NCBI RefSeq assembly: GCF_900091855.1 | Contig: NZ_FMCH01000067.1 | Coordinates: 1 to 43,333 of the forward strand | Origin: Streptomyces sp. DvalAA-14 | Lineage (GTDB): Bacteria > Actinomycetota > Actinomycetes > Streptomycetales > Streptomycetaceae | Reading direction: 5' to 3' | DNA length: 43,333 bases | Shown: positions 15,659 through 24,962 of the stretch, in pieces | Layout of the letters: each line of letters starts with the position of its first letter | How positions within the stretch are numbered: position 1 is the first letter of the stretch | The notes under the pieces: generated by a model | What the model saw: the letters and a program-made list of their open reading frames with translations, nothing else | Database searches by the model: none | What the model was told of the DNA's origin: nothing | Program-made: the position numbers and the translations under genes

Positions 15659-18422
15659 GGTCGGCTCCTTCGCGATCGGGTGTGTTCCGGCGGCGGAGCC
15701 ACCGGAACAGTTCGTCGGCTCCCCAGACGATGAAGGGGAACGGGGCGATGACGGCCAGTTGCGACGGGGCGAGCGACGCGGTGCCGAAGATGTCCTGGAG
15801 GGGAGGCGCGTAGACGACGGTCGCGGTGAAGACGAGTTCGAAGGCGATGCCCCAGAGCAGCAGCGGGTTGGACCGCAGACCGATGGTGAACAGCGAGGCG
15901 TGGTCGGTTCGGGCGGCGAACGCCGTGCCGATCTGGCAGGCGACGATGCCGGCGAAGGTGATCGTGGTGGCTTGCAGATACGCGTGGTGCAGGGCCGCAC
16001 CGCCCCCGGTGGGGTCGCCGGGGTGCCAGCCGGCCCGCCAGAGGGTGACGAAGAAGCCGCCCATGACCAGGGCCGCCGAGATGGTCCCCAGGAACGCCCA
16101 GGCGCGGACGAGCAGCGCCCGGTCGATGACTCCGGCGGTACGGGGGCGGGGCGGGCGGTCCATCAGCCCGGGTTCGGCGGGCTCGCGTCCCAGGGCCAGC
16201 GCGGGGAGCGTTTCCGTCCCGAGGTCGATGGCGAGGATCTGCAGGACTGTCAGCGGGAGCGGCACCGCTCCGCCGGACAGCGCGAACACGAGGAAAGGAA
16301 TCACTTCGGGAACGGCGTGGGCGAAGATGTACAGGACGAACTTGCGGACGTTGTCGAAGACCCTTCGTCCGGCGTCGACGGCGGAGACGATGGTGGCGAA
16401 GTTGTCGTCGGTGAGCACCATGGTCGCCGCTTCGCGGGCCACGTCGGTGCCGGAGCGGCCCATCGCCACCCCGATGTCGGCATGCCGCAGAGCCGGCGCG
16501 TCATTGACTCCGTCTCCGGTCATCGCCACCACGTGGCCCTGGGCGCGGAGGGCTTCGCAGATGCGCAGTTTGGCCTCGGGGGACGTCCGGGCGAACACGA
16601 TCTCGTGGTCACCCGAGATCAGGGCGTCCAGCTGGGCGTCGCTCATCCGGTCCAGCTCCGTGCCGGCGACGACAGGGCTGCCCTCGCCGCCGATGCCGAC
16701 CTGGCGGGCGATTTCGGCGGCGGTGAGGCCGTAGTCGCCGGTGACGACATGGATCCGTATCCCGGCCCGATGTGCGGCCCGCACCGCTTGGGCGACGCCT
16801 TCCCGGGGCGGGTCGGCCATCGCCACCAGACCGACCAGCGTCAGGCCGGCTTCGGTCTCCTGCCTGCTGACCGGAGCGGGCTGTCCGCCGGGTAGGACCC
16901 GCCGGGCGACGGCAAGCACGCGCAGACCCGCGGCCGCGTAGCGATCGGTGGCAGTGCGCAGGTCGAGTTGTGCGCCCTCGTCCAGCGGCTGGCTCTGGCC
17001 GCGGGCGTCCACGAGGTCTGTGCACAAGGGCAACACGGTTTCGAGCGCGCCCTTGGTATGCACCACCACCTCGCCGGCGGTCTCGTCGACCGTCGACATG
17101 CGCTTGAGGTGGGCGTCGAAGTGGAAGACGGTCCGGCGTGCGGACGCACGCTGCGAGCTGGTCACTCCTACTCCGAGCTCCGATGCCAGCCGCAGGAGGG
17201 CGAGTTCCGTGGGGTCGCCGGTGCCGCCGGGTTGGTTCTCGACCGGCGCTTCGGCGGTCGTGCACGCGGCGGCGCTTGCTGCCAGCAGCTCGGCACGGGG
17301 ATCGCCCTTTGCCCGGGCGGTGTCCATTTCGGCGCCGGGCAGCCACATCCGGGTGACCCGCATCCGGTTCTCGGTGAGTGTGCCCGTCTTGTCGGTACAG
17401 ATCACCGTCGTCGAGCCGAGGGTCTCCACGGCTGAGAGGCGTTTGACGACGGCTCCGCCGCGGGCGAGTTCGCGTACTCCGCCGGCCAGGGCCAAGGTGA
17501 TGGTGGGCAGCAGACCTTCGGGCACGTTGGCCACGATCAGCCCGATCGAGAAGCTGATTGCCGCGCCCCAGCCCAGACCGGCGGCGACACCGACGGGCAG
17601 AAACGCTGCCCCGATGATGACCGCGACCACCGCGATGATCCAAGTTGCCCGCCTGACCTGCTGTTCCAGCGGGCTGCGCTCCGCTGTCGCGCGCTGGGAG
17701 AGGCTGGCGATGCGGCCCAGCTCGGTGTGCATTCCGGTACGCGTGACGACTGCTTCGGCCTCACCGCCACTGCACGTGGTGCCACTGAAGACGAGTTCTT
17801 CGGCTTCCAGCAGGGCCCCGGTGACCGGGCCCGGATCGGCGGAGCGGCTGACCGGCAGGGACTCACCGGTCAGCGAGGACAGATCCAGCAGAACCGTCCC
17901 GTCGACGATGCGCGCGTCGGCGCAGACCCGGTCCCCTTCGGCGATGATCAGGATGTCGCCGGGCACCAGATCGCGGGCCGCGATCTCGCACCGCGTCCCG
18001 TCCCTGACCACACGGGCGGTGGCGGGCAGGAACGCGGCCAGCGCCTCGACGGCGCGCTCGGCCTGCGTTTCCTGGACGAAAGCGAATCCGGCGTTGAGCA
18101 GGATGACCGCCACCACGGCGATCGACAGCGCCGGCGTGCCGCCCGCCCAGGCCAGAACTGCTGCCAGCGCGAGCAGAATCGCCAGTGGCTGCGTGAACTG
18201 GGCCAGCAGTTCGCCCGGCCAGCGTCGACCCCCACGGCGGGACAACTCATTCGGTCCGTAGATCAGTTGGCGCCGCCCTGCCTCCCTGCTCGCCAGTCCC
18301 TGCCGAGAGGTCCGCAGGTCGCGGAAGAGCTCAGGCGGCGGCCGGCGCACGTCCACCTCGGCGTCCTCCTGACCAGGTGCCGCAGCACGGTCGGGCTTGT
18401 CGATGGCGGTTGACAGCACCAT
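15633..18422 (-). CDS. Cation-transporting P-type ATPase (P2 type)
   Basis: This 929-residue ion pump has an N-terminal cation-ATPase domain ([20 protein letters not shown]) and the actuator motif SLTGES near residue 185. The phosphorylation motif [16 protein letters not shown] holds the acceptor Asp at about 344, and the hinge [17 protein letters not shown] is present. Membrane helix 4 reads [11 protein letters not shown], which matches the Na+/K+-ATPase-like pattern more than the SERCA form (VAAIPEGL). The transported ion may therefore be a monovalent cation, but this is only suggestive. The start is ATG 18422 with AGGAGG 7 nt upstream. It overlaps the phosphoketolase start. Confidence 0.92.
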   Translation of the reverse strand: MVLSTAIDKPDRAAAPGQEDAEVDVRRPPPELFRDLRTSRQGLASREAGRRQLIYGPNELSRRGGRRWPGELLAQFTQPLAILLALAAVLAWAGGTPALSIAVVAVILLNAGFAFVQETQAERAVEALAAFLPATARVVRDGTRCEIAARDLVPGDILIIAEGDRVCADARIVDGTVLLDLSSLTGESLPVSRSADPGPVTGALLEAEELVFSGTTCSGGEAEAVVTRTGMHTELGRIASLSQRATAERSPLEQQVRRATWIIAVVAVIIGAAFLPVGVAAGLGWGAAISFSIGLIVANVPEGLLPTITLALAGGVRELARGGAVVKRLSAVETLGSTTVICTDKTGTLTENRMRVTRMWLPGAEMDTARAKGDPRAELLAASAAACTTAEAPVENQPGGTGDPTELALLRLASELGVGVTSSQRASARRTVFHFDAHLKRMSTVDETAGEVVVHTKGALETVLPLCTDLVDARGQSQPLDEGAQLDLRTATDRYAAAGLRVLAVARRVLPGGQPAPVSRQETEAGLTLVGLVAMADPPREGVAQAVRAAHRAGIRIHVVTGDYGLTAAEIARQVGIGGEGSPVVAGTELDRMSDAQLDALISGDHEIVFARTSPEAKLRICEALRAQGHVVAMTGDGVNDAPALRHADIGVAMGRSGTDVAREAATMVLTDDNFATIVSAVDAGRRVFDNVRKFVLYIFAHAVPEVIPFLVFALSGGAVPLPLTVLQILAIDLGTETLPALALGREPAEPGLMDRPPRPRTAGVIDRALLVRAWAFLGTISAALVMGGFFVTLWRAGWHPGDPTGGGAALHHAYLQATTITFAGIVACQIGTAFAARTDHASLFTIGLRSNPLLLWGIAFELVFTATVVYAPPLQDIFGTASLAPSQLAVIAPFPFIVWGADELFRWLRRRNTPDREGADHGHAHPTR

Positions 18423-18514
18423 GGGGCTTCCTCCTGATCGTTGAACGGACTCGTGTACTCGGCGGTGTCACCCGGGGGGCTTGGGGGTCGCCCGCGGCGA
18501 GGTGGTCCCTGCTG

Positions 18515-19366
18515 TCACACCGACGCGCCGGCACCGTTCAGCACCGGGGCGGGGATTGTTTTCGCAGCGGCGATCGGCGGCACGGGGACTGCGGCGGCGG
18601 CCGTCTCACGGGCGAGGAAGGATCCGACCTCACCGATGGTGCTCATGAGGGGAGCGGGGAAGACGACGGTCGTGTTCTTGTCGACGCCTATCTCGACCAG
18701 GCTCTGCAGGTTGCGGAGCTGGAGCGCGAGCGGGTGGGCCATCATGATGTCCGAGGCGTCGCCGAGCGCTGCGGCGGCCATGGATTCACCTTCGGCATTG
18801 ATGATCTTCGCTCGCTTCTCCCGCTCCGCCTCCGCCTGGCGGGCCATGGCCCGCTTCATGCTGTCCGGCAACTGGATGTCCTTGAGTTCGACCAGGGTGA
18901 CCTCTACGCCCCACTCGGTGGTCGTGACGTCGAGGATCTCGCGGATGCCCAGATTGATCCGATCCGTCTCCGACAGCGTCTCGTCGAGCGTGTGCTGGCC
19001 GACGACCTTCCGCAGGGTCGTCTGCGCTATCTGGTCGATCGCCGTGTGCACGTTCTCGATGGCGATCACCGATTTCACCGCGTCAACCACCCTGAAGTAG
19101 GCGACGGCCGACACATCCACGCTCACGTTGTCCCGGGTGATGATGCCCTGGGACTGGATGGGCATGGTGACGATCCGCAGGGAGACCCGGCGAAGGACGT
19201 CGACGAACGGAACGATGAACCGCAGCCCCGGCGGACGCACCCCGACCAGGCGGCCGAACCTGAAGAGCACGCCCTGCTCGTATTGCTTGACCACTTTGGT
19301 CGCCATGGCGAGGGCCACGATGCCGAGAATGGCCACCACGACCAGAAGGAAGATCAGAAGTTCCAT
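18515..19366 (-). CDS. SPFH/band 7 (stomatin-like, slipin) membrane protein
   Basis: This 283-residue protein has one N-terminal membrane helix (LLIFLLVVVAILGIVALAMA). An SPFH domain follows with VVKQYEQGVLFRFGRLVGVR, PPGLRFIVPFVDVLRRV, VSVDVSAVAYFRVVDA and RQAEAEREKRAKIINAEGE. GAGGAG precedes ATG 19366. Such proteins organise membrane microdomains and often influence the stability of membrane complexes. Here it lies just upstream of the P-type ATPase gene on the same strand, with a 92-bp gap, so it may act on that pump; this is inference. It lacks an NfeD partner in the window. Confidence 0.9.
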   Translation of the reverse strand: MELLIFLLVVVAILGIVALAMATKVVKQYEQGVLFRFGRLVGVRPPGLRFIVPFVDVLRRVSLRIVTMPIQSQGIITRDNVSVDVSAVAYFRVVDAVKSVIAIENVHTAIDQIAQTTLRKVVGQHTLDETLSETDRINLGIREILDVTTTEWGVEVTLVELKDIQLPDSMKRAMARQAEAEREKRAKIINAEGESMAAAALGDASDIMMAHPLALQLRNLQSLVEIGVDKNTTVVFPAPLMSTIGEVGSFLARETAAAAVPVPPIAAAKTIPAPVLNGAGASV

Positions 19367-19548
19367 TGCCTTGCTCCTCAGAAAAGGGGGTTGCGCATGT
19401 CGCGTGCGATATCCCGGGATCGTCCTGTCGTGGGATCGGGATCGCCCTTGGCCCGTGCGCCGGACGGGGCTGGACGGTCCACGAAAGACCCCGGGTTGTG
19501 ACGGTGGAGCTTCGGATTCGAGCCCTGATCGTGGACGCGGCACAGCGG

Positions 19549-19983
19549 CTAAACGTGCGATGACTCGGCATCCGGTGGACGCTCGAGCGATCGCCCGGCG
19601 ACGAGTTCGCACGCGATCCTGATGTATGTCTCCTCCGGCGGGTACGCCCAGGAGTGGACGTCCAGTGCGCGCAGCCTCCTGCGCTCGCCGGGCTCCGTCA
19701 CCACCGCGGCCCGACCGGTGACGACCACACTCCATCCGCTGCGTTCGTCGTCGTTGAAGCAATCCGCTTCGAAGGCGACTACCGCGTCGTCCACTCCGGC
19801 GGCCATTTGGGAGGACTTGGACGTACGGACGACAATGGCGGAATCGTGGTCCAGGACATACCTGACCGGCAGGACCGCGGGCAGGGCGTGGTGAGTGAAG
19901 ACGATGCGCCCGATAGAGGTCATCGCCAGCAGCCTCAGGCACTCCTGATCGCCCAACTCGCGGAATCCGTCGTGGTAGTCCAT
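19549..19983 (-). CDS. Pyridoxamine 5'-phosphate oxidase-like FMN-binding protein
   Basis: This 144-residue protein has the split-barrel pattern of the PNPOx-like family: LRLLAMTSIGRIVFTHHALP, VLPVRYVLDHDSAIVVRTSK, GWSVVVTGRAAVV. Actinobacterial members of this kind are frequent in hypoxia (DosR-type) regulons and may bind FMN or F420. ATG 19983 was chosen because the domain begins there; the longer reading adds 37 unlike residues. A DosR-like box lies 36-50 nt upstream (20019-20033). The exact reaction is unknown. Confidence 0.85.
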   Translation of the reverse strand: MDYHDGFRELGDQECLRLLAMTSIGRIVFTHHALPAVLPVRYVLDHDSAIVVRTSKSSQMAAGVDDAVVAFEADCFNDDERSGWSVVVTGRAAVVTEPGERRRLRALDVHSWAYPPEETYIRIACELVAGRSLERPPDAESSHV

Positions 19984-20018
19984 ACATCCATCGTCACCGC
20001 ACCGGACTGTGCCCGGTA

Positions 20019-20033
20019 GGGCCACTCGGTCCC
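20019..20033 (-). promoter_or_regulatory. DosR/DevR-like operator upstream of the PNPOx-like gene
   Basis: On the minus strand this is GGGACCGAGTGGCCC, an imperfect palindrome with half-sites GGGACC and GGCCC. It fits the DosR-box shape GGGNCCNNNNGGCCC and shares the pattern GGGRCCRAGYGGCCC with 21149-21163. Such GC-rich words can arise by chance in this genome. Confidence 0.45.
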
Positions 20034-20154
20034 TCGTCCCAGGCCTGGTGGCCCCTCGTCCGGGCCGGAATCCGACGGCGGACTGGTCGCACATCCATTG
20101 CGGCGATTCGATCAGCCTGCCCGGTATGTGCCGCAGCGCGGCCGATGGTCGGTC

Positions 20155-21066
20155 TCAGTCGTGCGGGACGACGGCGATCGGGGCCTTCGCATGGTGCATG
20201 GCCGCGTGCGTGACGGAGCCGATGTGCGAGCCGATCGACGATCCGCGCGTGCGGCGGCCGACCACCAGCAGTGAAGCGTCGGACGCCGCCTCGATCAGCA
20301 CGGCGGCGGCGCCGCCCATCCGCACGTCCGCCGTCACTTCGACGTCGGGGAACTTCTCCTGCCACGGCAACAGCGTCTGCGTCAACGCGTCCCGCACGTT
20401 CGCGGCCAGCTCGACGCCGAGGTCCGCCGGCACCGCCACGGGTGCGTATCCGTAGATCGCCGGCGGATACCAGCTGTGGACGACGCGCAGGGCAGCCGTG
20501 CGGCGGGAGGCAGTGCCGAAGGCGAAGGCGGTCACCGCGTCGCTGGGGCGCTCCAGGTCGAGCCCGAGCACGACGTCCCGGTAGCCGGAATTCCGCGACC
20601 CTTCGGAACCCTCGTCAGGCTGCCATTCGTCCGTTGCGAGTTCACCGGCACGCAGGAGCACCACCGGCCGTGTCGCGGCGGCAACGACCGCGAGAGCGAC
20701 GGAACCGATCGCGAATCCCGCGACCGTGCCCAGACCACGGGACCCCAGCACGAGGAGTTCCGCATCTTCGGCCGCGGACAGCAGCGCGGGGACTGCCGGG
20801 GCACCGATCTGGTCGGCGGTGATCGGCAGCCGCGGATAGCGGCGGCGCAGTGTGGCCGATGCCTCGCGCGGTATCCGCTCGGCCCAGTGTTCGGTCGCGT
20901 CGGCGTCGGCCAGTGACCCGCTCGGGTCGTAGTTGTAGGGCTGCCAGGCCCAGGCATGCACCAGGCGCAGCGGCAGCCCGCGGCTGGTGGCCTCGCGGGC
21001 TGCCCAGTCGGCTGCGGCCAGGCTTTCGGGTGAACCATCCAGACCTGCGACAACGGTACGGATCAT
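20155..21066 (-). CDS. Tandem universal stress protein (two UspA domains)
   Basis: This 303-residue protein has two UspA domains. The first runs to about residue 148 with VVAGLDGSPESLAAADWAA and the ATP-loop LLVLGSRGLGTVAGFAIGSV. The second, from about residue 160, has VVLGLDLERPSDAVTAFAF and LLVVGRRTRGSSIGSHIGSV. Both G-x2-G-x9-G(S) signatures are kept, so ATP binding is expected. Two-domain USPs of this type are hallmark members of hypoxia/dormancy regulons in actinobacteria. The start is ATG 21066, with AAGGAGG upstream. The gene is divergent from the CBS gene. Confidence 0.93.
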   Translation of the reverse strand: MIRTVVAGLDGSPESLAAADWAAREATSRGLPLRLVHAWAWQPYNYDPSGSLADADATEHWAERIPREASATLRRRYPRLPITADQIGAPAVPALLSAAEDAELLVLGSRGLGTVAGFAIGSVALAVVAAATRPVVLLRAGELATDEWQPDEGSEGSRNSGYRDVVLGLDLERPSDAVTAFAFGTASRRTAALRVVHSWYPPAIYGYAPVAVPADLGVELAANVRDALTQTLLPWQEKFPDVEVTADVRMGGAAAVLIEAASDASLLVVGRRTRGSSIGSHIGSVTHAAMHHAKAPIAVVPHD

Positions 21067-21148
21067 GGCTTGCGGCCTCCTTCAGGGGTCCGGCTTCCAG
21101 CGTCGGGGCTGCCGCCCCGGGGCAGGAGGGGCCGCAGGTCCTTCTGCC

Positions 21149-21163
21149 GGGGCCAAGCGGCCC
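21149..21163. promoter_or_regulatory. DosR/DevR-like operator in the USP/CBS divergent promoter
   Basis: GGGGCCAAGCGGCCC differs from the site at 20019-20033 at three positions, each a purine-purine or pyrimidine-pyrimidine change. It lies 83-97 nt upstream of the USP start, in the 309-bp gap between the divergent USP and CBS genes, so it could serve both. Confidence 0.45.
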
Positions 21164-21375
21164 TGCGGCCTGCTGCCCGGACGTTCGGACGGACCGCAGG
21201 CCGTGCTCGCGGAAATGGTCACGTACCCGTTCGGTGGGCTCGGGGCCGGGCACTGGTCGGCGGCCCTCCACGTACCCCGTAGGCCCCGGGCTCTGCCCCA
21301 ATCGGCCCTTATGCCGGAAGGAGGCGAAGACGGACAGTGCAGGCAAGTCCCACACGCCAACAGGAAGGCAGCATC

Positions 21376-21897
21376 ATGAGGCACCGCACCGTGGGCGACT
21401 TGATGACCAGCCCTGCCCTCGTGGCCCACCCCCAGTGGACGGTCGTCCAGGCGGCCCAGGTCATGGACAGGCACAAGGTCAAGCGACGGCCGGTCGTGGA
21501 CGAGGCCGGTGGGCCGGTCGGCATCGTCAGCCGGGCTGATCTGCTGCGGGTCTTCCTGCGCCGGGACCGGGCGATCCGCCAGGAGATCAGCGGAGACGTC
21601 CTCGACCGCACCCTGGCGATCACTTCCACCGAGGTGGCTGTCCGGGTCGTCGGCGGCCAGGTGGCCCCGGTCGCCGTTGTCCGAAGCCGCAACCAGAATT
21701 GTCACCGTGACATCGCGCCGCAAGCGCAGCGGCCGTGCCTGCTCTGCTCACGCTCCTGGAACGGGATGAACCAACCATGGAAGTGCTCACCTTGCACGGC
21801 GAGATCGACCTCTTCACCGCCCCGGGAGTTTCCGTCCGACTGGATGCTGCAACCGTCCGACCGGGCACCGAGTTGGTCGTGGACCTGCGTGCGGTGA
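21376..21897 (+). CDS. CBS-domain protein with internal deletion and broken BON domain
   Basis: The N-terminus MRHRTVGDLMT matches the start of CBS1 in CBS-pair/BON proteins. What follows (SPALVAHPQWTVVQAAQVMD and PVVDEAGGPVGIVSRADLLR) is CBS2. About one CBS domain is therefore missing, as if the LMT of CBS1 had recombined with that of CBS2. A BON start is visible (LDRTLAITSTEVAVRVVGGQ) but breaks off near 21665, after which the frame runs into unrelated sequence overlapping the STAS gene. The start is ATG 21376 with AGGAAGG before it. The protein may still be made, but nucleotide binding by a CBS pair is unlikely. Confidence 0.65.
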   Translation: MRHRTVGDLMTSPALVAHPQWTVVQAAQVMDRHKVKRRPVVDEAGGPVGIVSRADLLRVFLRRDRAIRQEISGDVLDRTLAITSTEVAVRVVGGQVAPVAVVRSRNQNCHRDIAPQAQRPCLLCSRSWNGMNQPWKCSPCTARSTSSPPREFPSDWMLQPSDRAPSWSWTCVR

Positions 21898-22208
21898 CGT
21901 TCATGGACTGCAGCGGTCTGTCCGTGCTGTGCCGTGCACGCGAGCGTCTCCTCCGCGGCGGCGGCAGTGTGCGACTCGTCGTAAACGACTCAGCCCTCTT
22001 GCGGCTACTGCGCCTGACGGAACTGTCCGAGGTCTTCGACACGCTCACGGAACTGCCGGAGACCTTCCCCGTTGTGGCTGTCGGCCGGGTACAGCCGTAT
22101 CCACGCCGGTCCTCACCCGGCGAGGAGTCGGCCGGAGGCGGCGAGGCCCTGCTGGTCGGAGGACGCGGGAACATCTCCCGCGGACAATCACGCGTGCCGC
22201 GCAGATAG
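21735..22208 (+). CDS. STAS-domain anti-sigma factor antagonist-like protein
   Basis: This 157-residue protein contains a STAS domain at about residues 5-105: EVLTLHGEIDLFTAPGVSVR, then VVDLRAVTFMDCSGLSVLCR. The Ser of DCSGLSVL is the site phosphorylated in SpoIIAA-type antagonists. The C-terminal 45 residues are low in known motifs. The start is uncertain: GTG 21735 keeps the first strand but has no good ribosome site, whereas ATG 21777 shortens the domain. It overlaps the decayed end of the CBS gene and precedes the sensor kinase. It may release a sigma factor under stress. Confidence 0.75.
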   Translation: MPALLTLLERDEPTMEVLTLHGEIDLFTAPGVSVRLDAATVRPGTELVVDLRAVTFMDCSGLSVLCRARERLLRGGGSVRLVVNDSALLRLLRLTELSEVFDTLTELPETFPVVAVGRVQPYPRRSSPGEESAGGGEALLVGGRGNISRGQSRVPRR

Positions 22209-22253
22209 GGGGACAGGCGCACACTGTGGTGCCTCGGCACCGGTGGAGGACCG

Positions 22254-24011
22254 TTGAGCGAGACCAGCACGGAGTCCGGCGGACAGCTGCCCAGATTGCG
22301 GCTGGACGAACTGCTCGAAGAGCTACAGACTCGGATCGACACGATACGCGGGACACGCGACCGGCTGCACGGCCTGTTGGAGGCGGTGCTGTCGGTCGGG
22401 CGGGAGCTGGACCTGCCGCACGTGCTGAGACGGATCGTGGAGTCCGCCGTCGTACTCGTCGATGCGGAGTACGGTGCCCTCGGTGTGATCGGAGACGACG
22501 CCCAACTGTCGGAATTTCTCACCGTCGGAATCCCCGACGAACAGGCGCTGAAGATCGGGCCGCTTCCCTCGGGGCACGGAATCCTGGGCGAATTGATCCG
22601 CAACCCGGAAACCCTGCGCCTGCCGGAGCTTTCCGCGCACCCGGCCTCCCACGGCCTCCCCGAGAACCATCCGCCGATGCGCACCTTTCTCGGAGTCCCG
22701 ATCCGGGTACGGGACGTGGCTTTCGGGAACATCTATCTGACCGAGAAACGGGGCGGCCGGGAATTCGACACGGAGGACGAGGCTCTGCTGGCCACCCTCG
22801 CTGTCGCGGCCGGAATCGCCATCGAGAACGCCCGGCTGTACAAGAGGGCCCGTGAAGGCCAGCGTTGGATGGAAGCGAACGCCGAGGTGGTCAGTGAGCT
22901 GCTGTCGGGTGCCGACGAGACACCCGTACTGGAACTGATCATCGACCACGGCCGCCGCATCCTCGGCGCGGACCTGGGCGTTGTCGCGCTGCCCGTTGCC
23001 GGCGGCACGGACCTGCAGGTGACGATCGCCGTAGGTGTCGACGCAGAGAGCCATCGGGGGCTGGTACTGCCGGGCGAGGGCTCCTTCATGGGGGCCGCCA
23101 TCGCCGCGGGGCGGCCGATCACCACGCCGCATATCGCCAAAGATCCCAGGGTCACCGTGGGCCCTCCGCGTTGGCAGGGGCTCGGGCCGGTGGTGGCCGT
23201 CCCCATGGTGGCCGGCGAAAAGGCACGGGGCGTGCTGATGCTCGCACGCAAGGAGGGCTCGGTCGAATTCACCGAAGCAGAAGCGTCGCCGCTGCTCAGC
23301 TTCGCGGGCCACGCCGCACTGGCACTCGAGCTTGCCGAACGACGCCGCGGCGCTGAGCAGTTGGCGCTGCTGGAGGATCGCGACCGGATCGCCCGCGATC
23401 TTCACGATCTCGCCATCCAGCGGCTGTTCGCGACCGGGATGACGCTCCAGAGCGCGCTGCGGTTCGTTGACCATCCTGAGGCCAGCGAGCGGCTGATGCG
23501 GGCGGTGGACGATCTGGACGAGACCATCAAGATCATCCGATCGACCATCTTCGGACTGCGGGTCCGCGCATCCGGCCGAGCCGTTCAGGGCCTGCGGGTA
23601 CGGGTGTCGGGCGCGATGGCGCAGGCCGCCCGTACGCTCGGCTTCACCCCGGGGCTGCGCATGGAAGGGCTCATCGACACCGACGTGCCGCCGGCCGTCG
23701 CCGACGACGCCGTCGCCGTGCTGGCCGAGGCTCTTTCCAACGTCTCACGCCACGCAAGGGCCACGACCACCGGTGTCTCGTTCGCCGTTGCGTCCGGAAC
23801 TCTGACCGTCACGGTGAGCGACAACGGCGTCGGCATGCCCGCCGGCAGCCGGCGAAGCGGCCTCGACAACCTCGCAGTGCGGGCCGAGCGCCACGGCGGC
23901 ACCATGGACATCCGCTCCGGCGCGGAGGGCGGCACCCGCCTGGTCTGGCGCGTTCCGGTGGCGAGAGCCGACACCGGACCCGCCGAGAAGCCGCGCCCGT
24001 TGTTGAGTTGA
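22254..24011 (+). CDS. DevS/DosS-like GAF-GAF sensor histidine kinase
   Basis: This 585-residue protein has GAF-A (about 40-195), GAF-B (about 215-360), HisKA_3 (about 370-440) and HATPase_c (about 485-575). Helix DRDRIARDLHDLAIQRLFAT holds the phospho-acceptor His at about 384, and VSDNGVGMPAG is the N/G1 ATP box. GAF-A contains ENHPPMRTFLGVPIRVRDVA, the segment that carries the proximal heme His in Mycobacterium DosS/DosT. His 139 is the counterpart, so a heme-based O2/NO/redox sensor is likely. TTG 22254 is used with GGTGGAGGA just upstream. The response regulator expected downstream is a pseudogene, so this kinase is orphaned locally. Confidence 0.92.
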   Translation: MSETSTESGGQLPRLRLDELLEELQTRIDTIRGTRDRLHGLLEAVLSVGRELDLPHVLRRIVESAVVLVDAEYGALGVIGDDAQLSEFLTVGIPDEQALKIGPLPSGHGILGELIRNPETLRLPELSAHPASHGLPENHPPMRTFLGVPIRVRDVAFGNIYLTEKRGGREFDTEDEALLATLAVAAGIAIENARLYKRAREGQRWMEANAEVVSELLSGADETPVLELIIDHGRRILGADLGVVALPVAGGTDLQVTIAVGVDAESHRGLVLPGEGSFMGAAIAAGRPITTPHIAKDPRVTVGPPRWQGLGPVVAVPMVAGEKARGVLMLARKEGSVEFTEAEASPLLSFAGHAALALELAERRRGAEQLALLEDRDRIARDLHDLAIQRLFATGMTLQSALRFVDHPEASERLMRAVDDLDETIKIIRSTIFGLRVRASGRAVQGLRVRVSGAMAQAARTLGFTPGLRMEGLIDTDVPPAVADDAVAVLAEALSNVSRHARATTTGVSFAVASGTLTVTVSDNGVGMPAGSRRSGLDNLAVRAERHGGTMDIRSGAEGGTRLVWRVPVARADTGPAEKPRPLLS

Positions 24012-24193
24012 CGTGCAAGCCGATCGCGGACCGGTGCGGGGCCCGACTGGCAGCCGGGAGCGAGGCACCGGACGACACCGCGATCAGGTCCAGGCGGCCC
24101 TGCCGACGCGGGCCTTTGGCCGCACATCGATGTCTCGGAATGCCTTCCGCCACGACAGCTTACCGGGCTGCCTCCTCTCGACACCGTTCGTCG

Positions 24194-24652
24194 TCACCGG
24201 TGTCCGCGTTCGGTGTCCGCCGTCGGCGTCATCCCTCGGGCGAGGATGACGGCGGCCTGGCCGCGGCGCTCGACGCCGGGTTTGGCCAGCAGCCGGCAGA
24301 CATTGTTCTTCACCGTCTTCTCGGACAGGTACAGGCGCTGCCCGATCTGCCGGCCGGTCGGGCCCTCACCGATCAGGCCGAGGATGTCGCTCTCCCGGGG
24401 CGAAGCGCGTTGAGCGCCTGCTGCCGGGGTCGGTGCCCTTATCACGCCGACTGCTCAGCAACCGGGCGGTGGTGGCCGGGTCGACCATCGACTGCCGGCA
24501 GGCGACGGTGCGGACCGCTGAGACCAGGTCGGAACCCCCGATCTGCTTCAGCAGTCAAGCGGCCGCGCCCGCCATGACCGCTCCAGCAGCGCATCGTCGT
24601 CATGGAAGGACGTCAGCAAAAGGCAGGCCAGGTCCGGTATGGCCGAGCGCAT
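24194..24652 (-). pseudogene. DevR/NarL-type response regulator remnant
   Basis: Minus-strand pieces follow each other in changing frames. IPDLACLLLTSFHDDDALLE is the receiver half. LLKQIGGSDLVSAVRTVA lies after an in-frame TGA, followed by [30 protein letters not shown] and [20 protein letters not shown] form the LuxR-type helix-turn-helix. The receiver start with the phospho-acceptor Asp is missing: sequence upstream of about 24652 belongs to a serine-recombinase fragment. At least one stop and two frame shifts are present. It was probably the partner of the adjacent sensor kinase. The gap 24012-24193 shows no gene. Confidence 0.8.
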
Positions 24653-24797
24653 CTGCCGCTCGACGCCGGCCTCCAGACCGAAGCGGTCCGAAGAGACAGG
24701 GGAGTGCTCACTGGACGCAGCTCCGGGCGCTCGTGCCGACCGACACCCAGCACGTTCCGCGGAACCCAAGGTGCCGCCCGCGCGGGGATACTGGACC
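24653..24797. repeat. Segmented duplicate of 29408-29696 (copy 1, shortened)
   Basis: Three segments match the later copy in order. Segment one is 39 nt identical (24653-24691 against 29408-29446). Segment two is 73 nt with 4 mismatches (24697-24769 against 29565-29637). Segment three is the 19-nt CGCGCGGGGATACTGGACC (24779-24797 against 29678-29696), which includes the -10 region of the flavin reductase gene. The spacers of copy 2 (about 118 and 40 nt) are missing or shortened here. Confidence 0.8.
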
Positions 24798-24962
24798 TTG
24801 CATGAGCCCTCGTTGGACATCGGCGGGGGCTCTTTGCCTGCCGGGTCTGGGGTTGTTGCGGGGGTGGGCAGGTCGGTGGCCCGGCTGTCGTGTCGGGTGG
24901 GCGCCGGGTTCCACGGTTCCGAGGGCGTTCGGGTGCTCGTCGGGGTGGGCCGCTTTTGCTGG

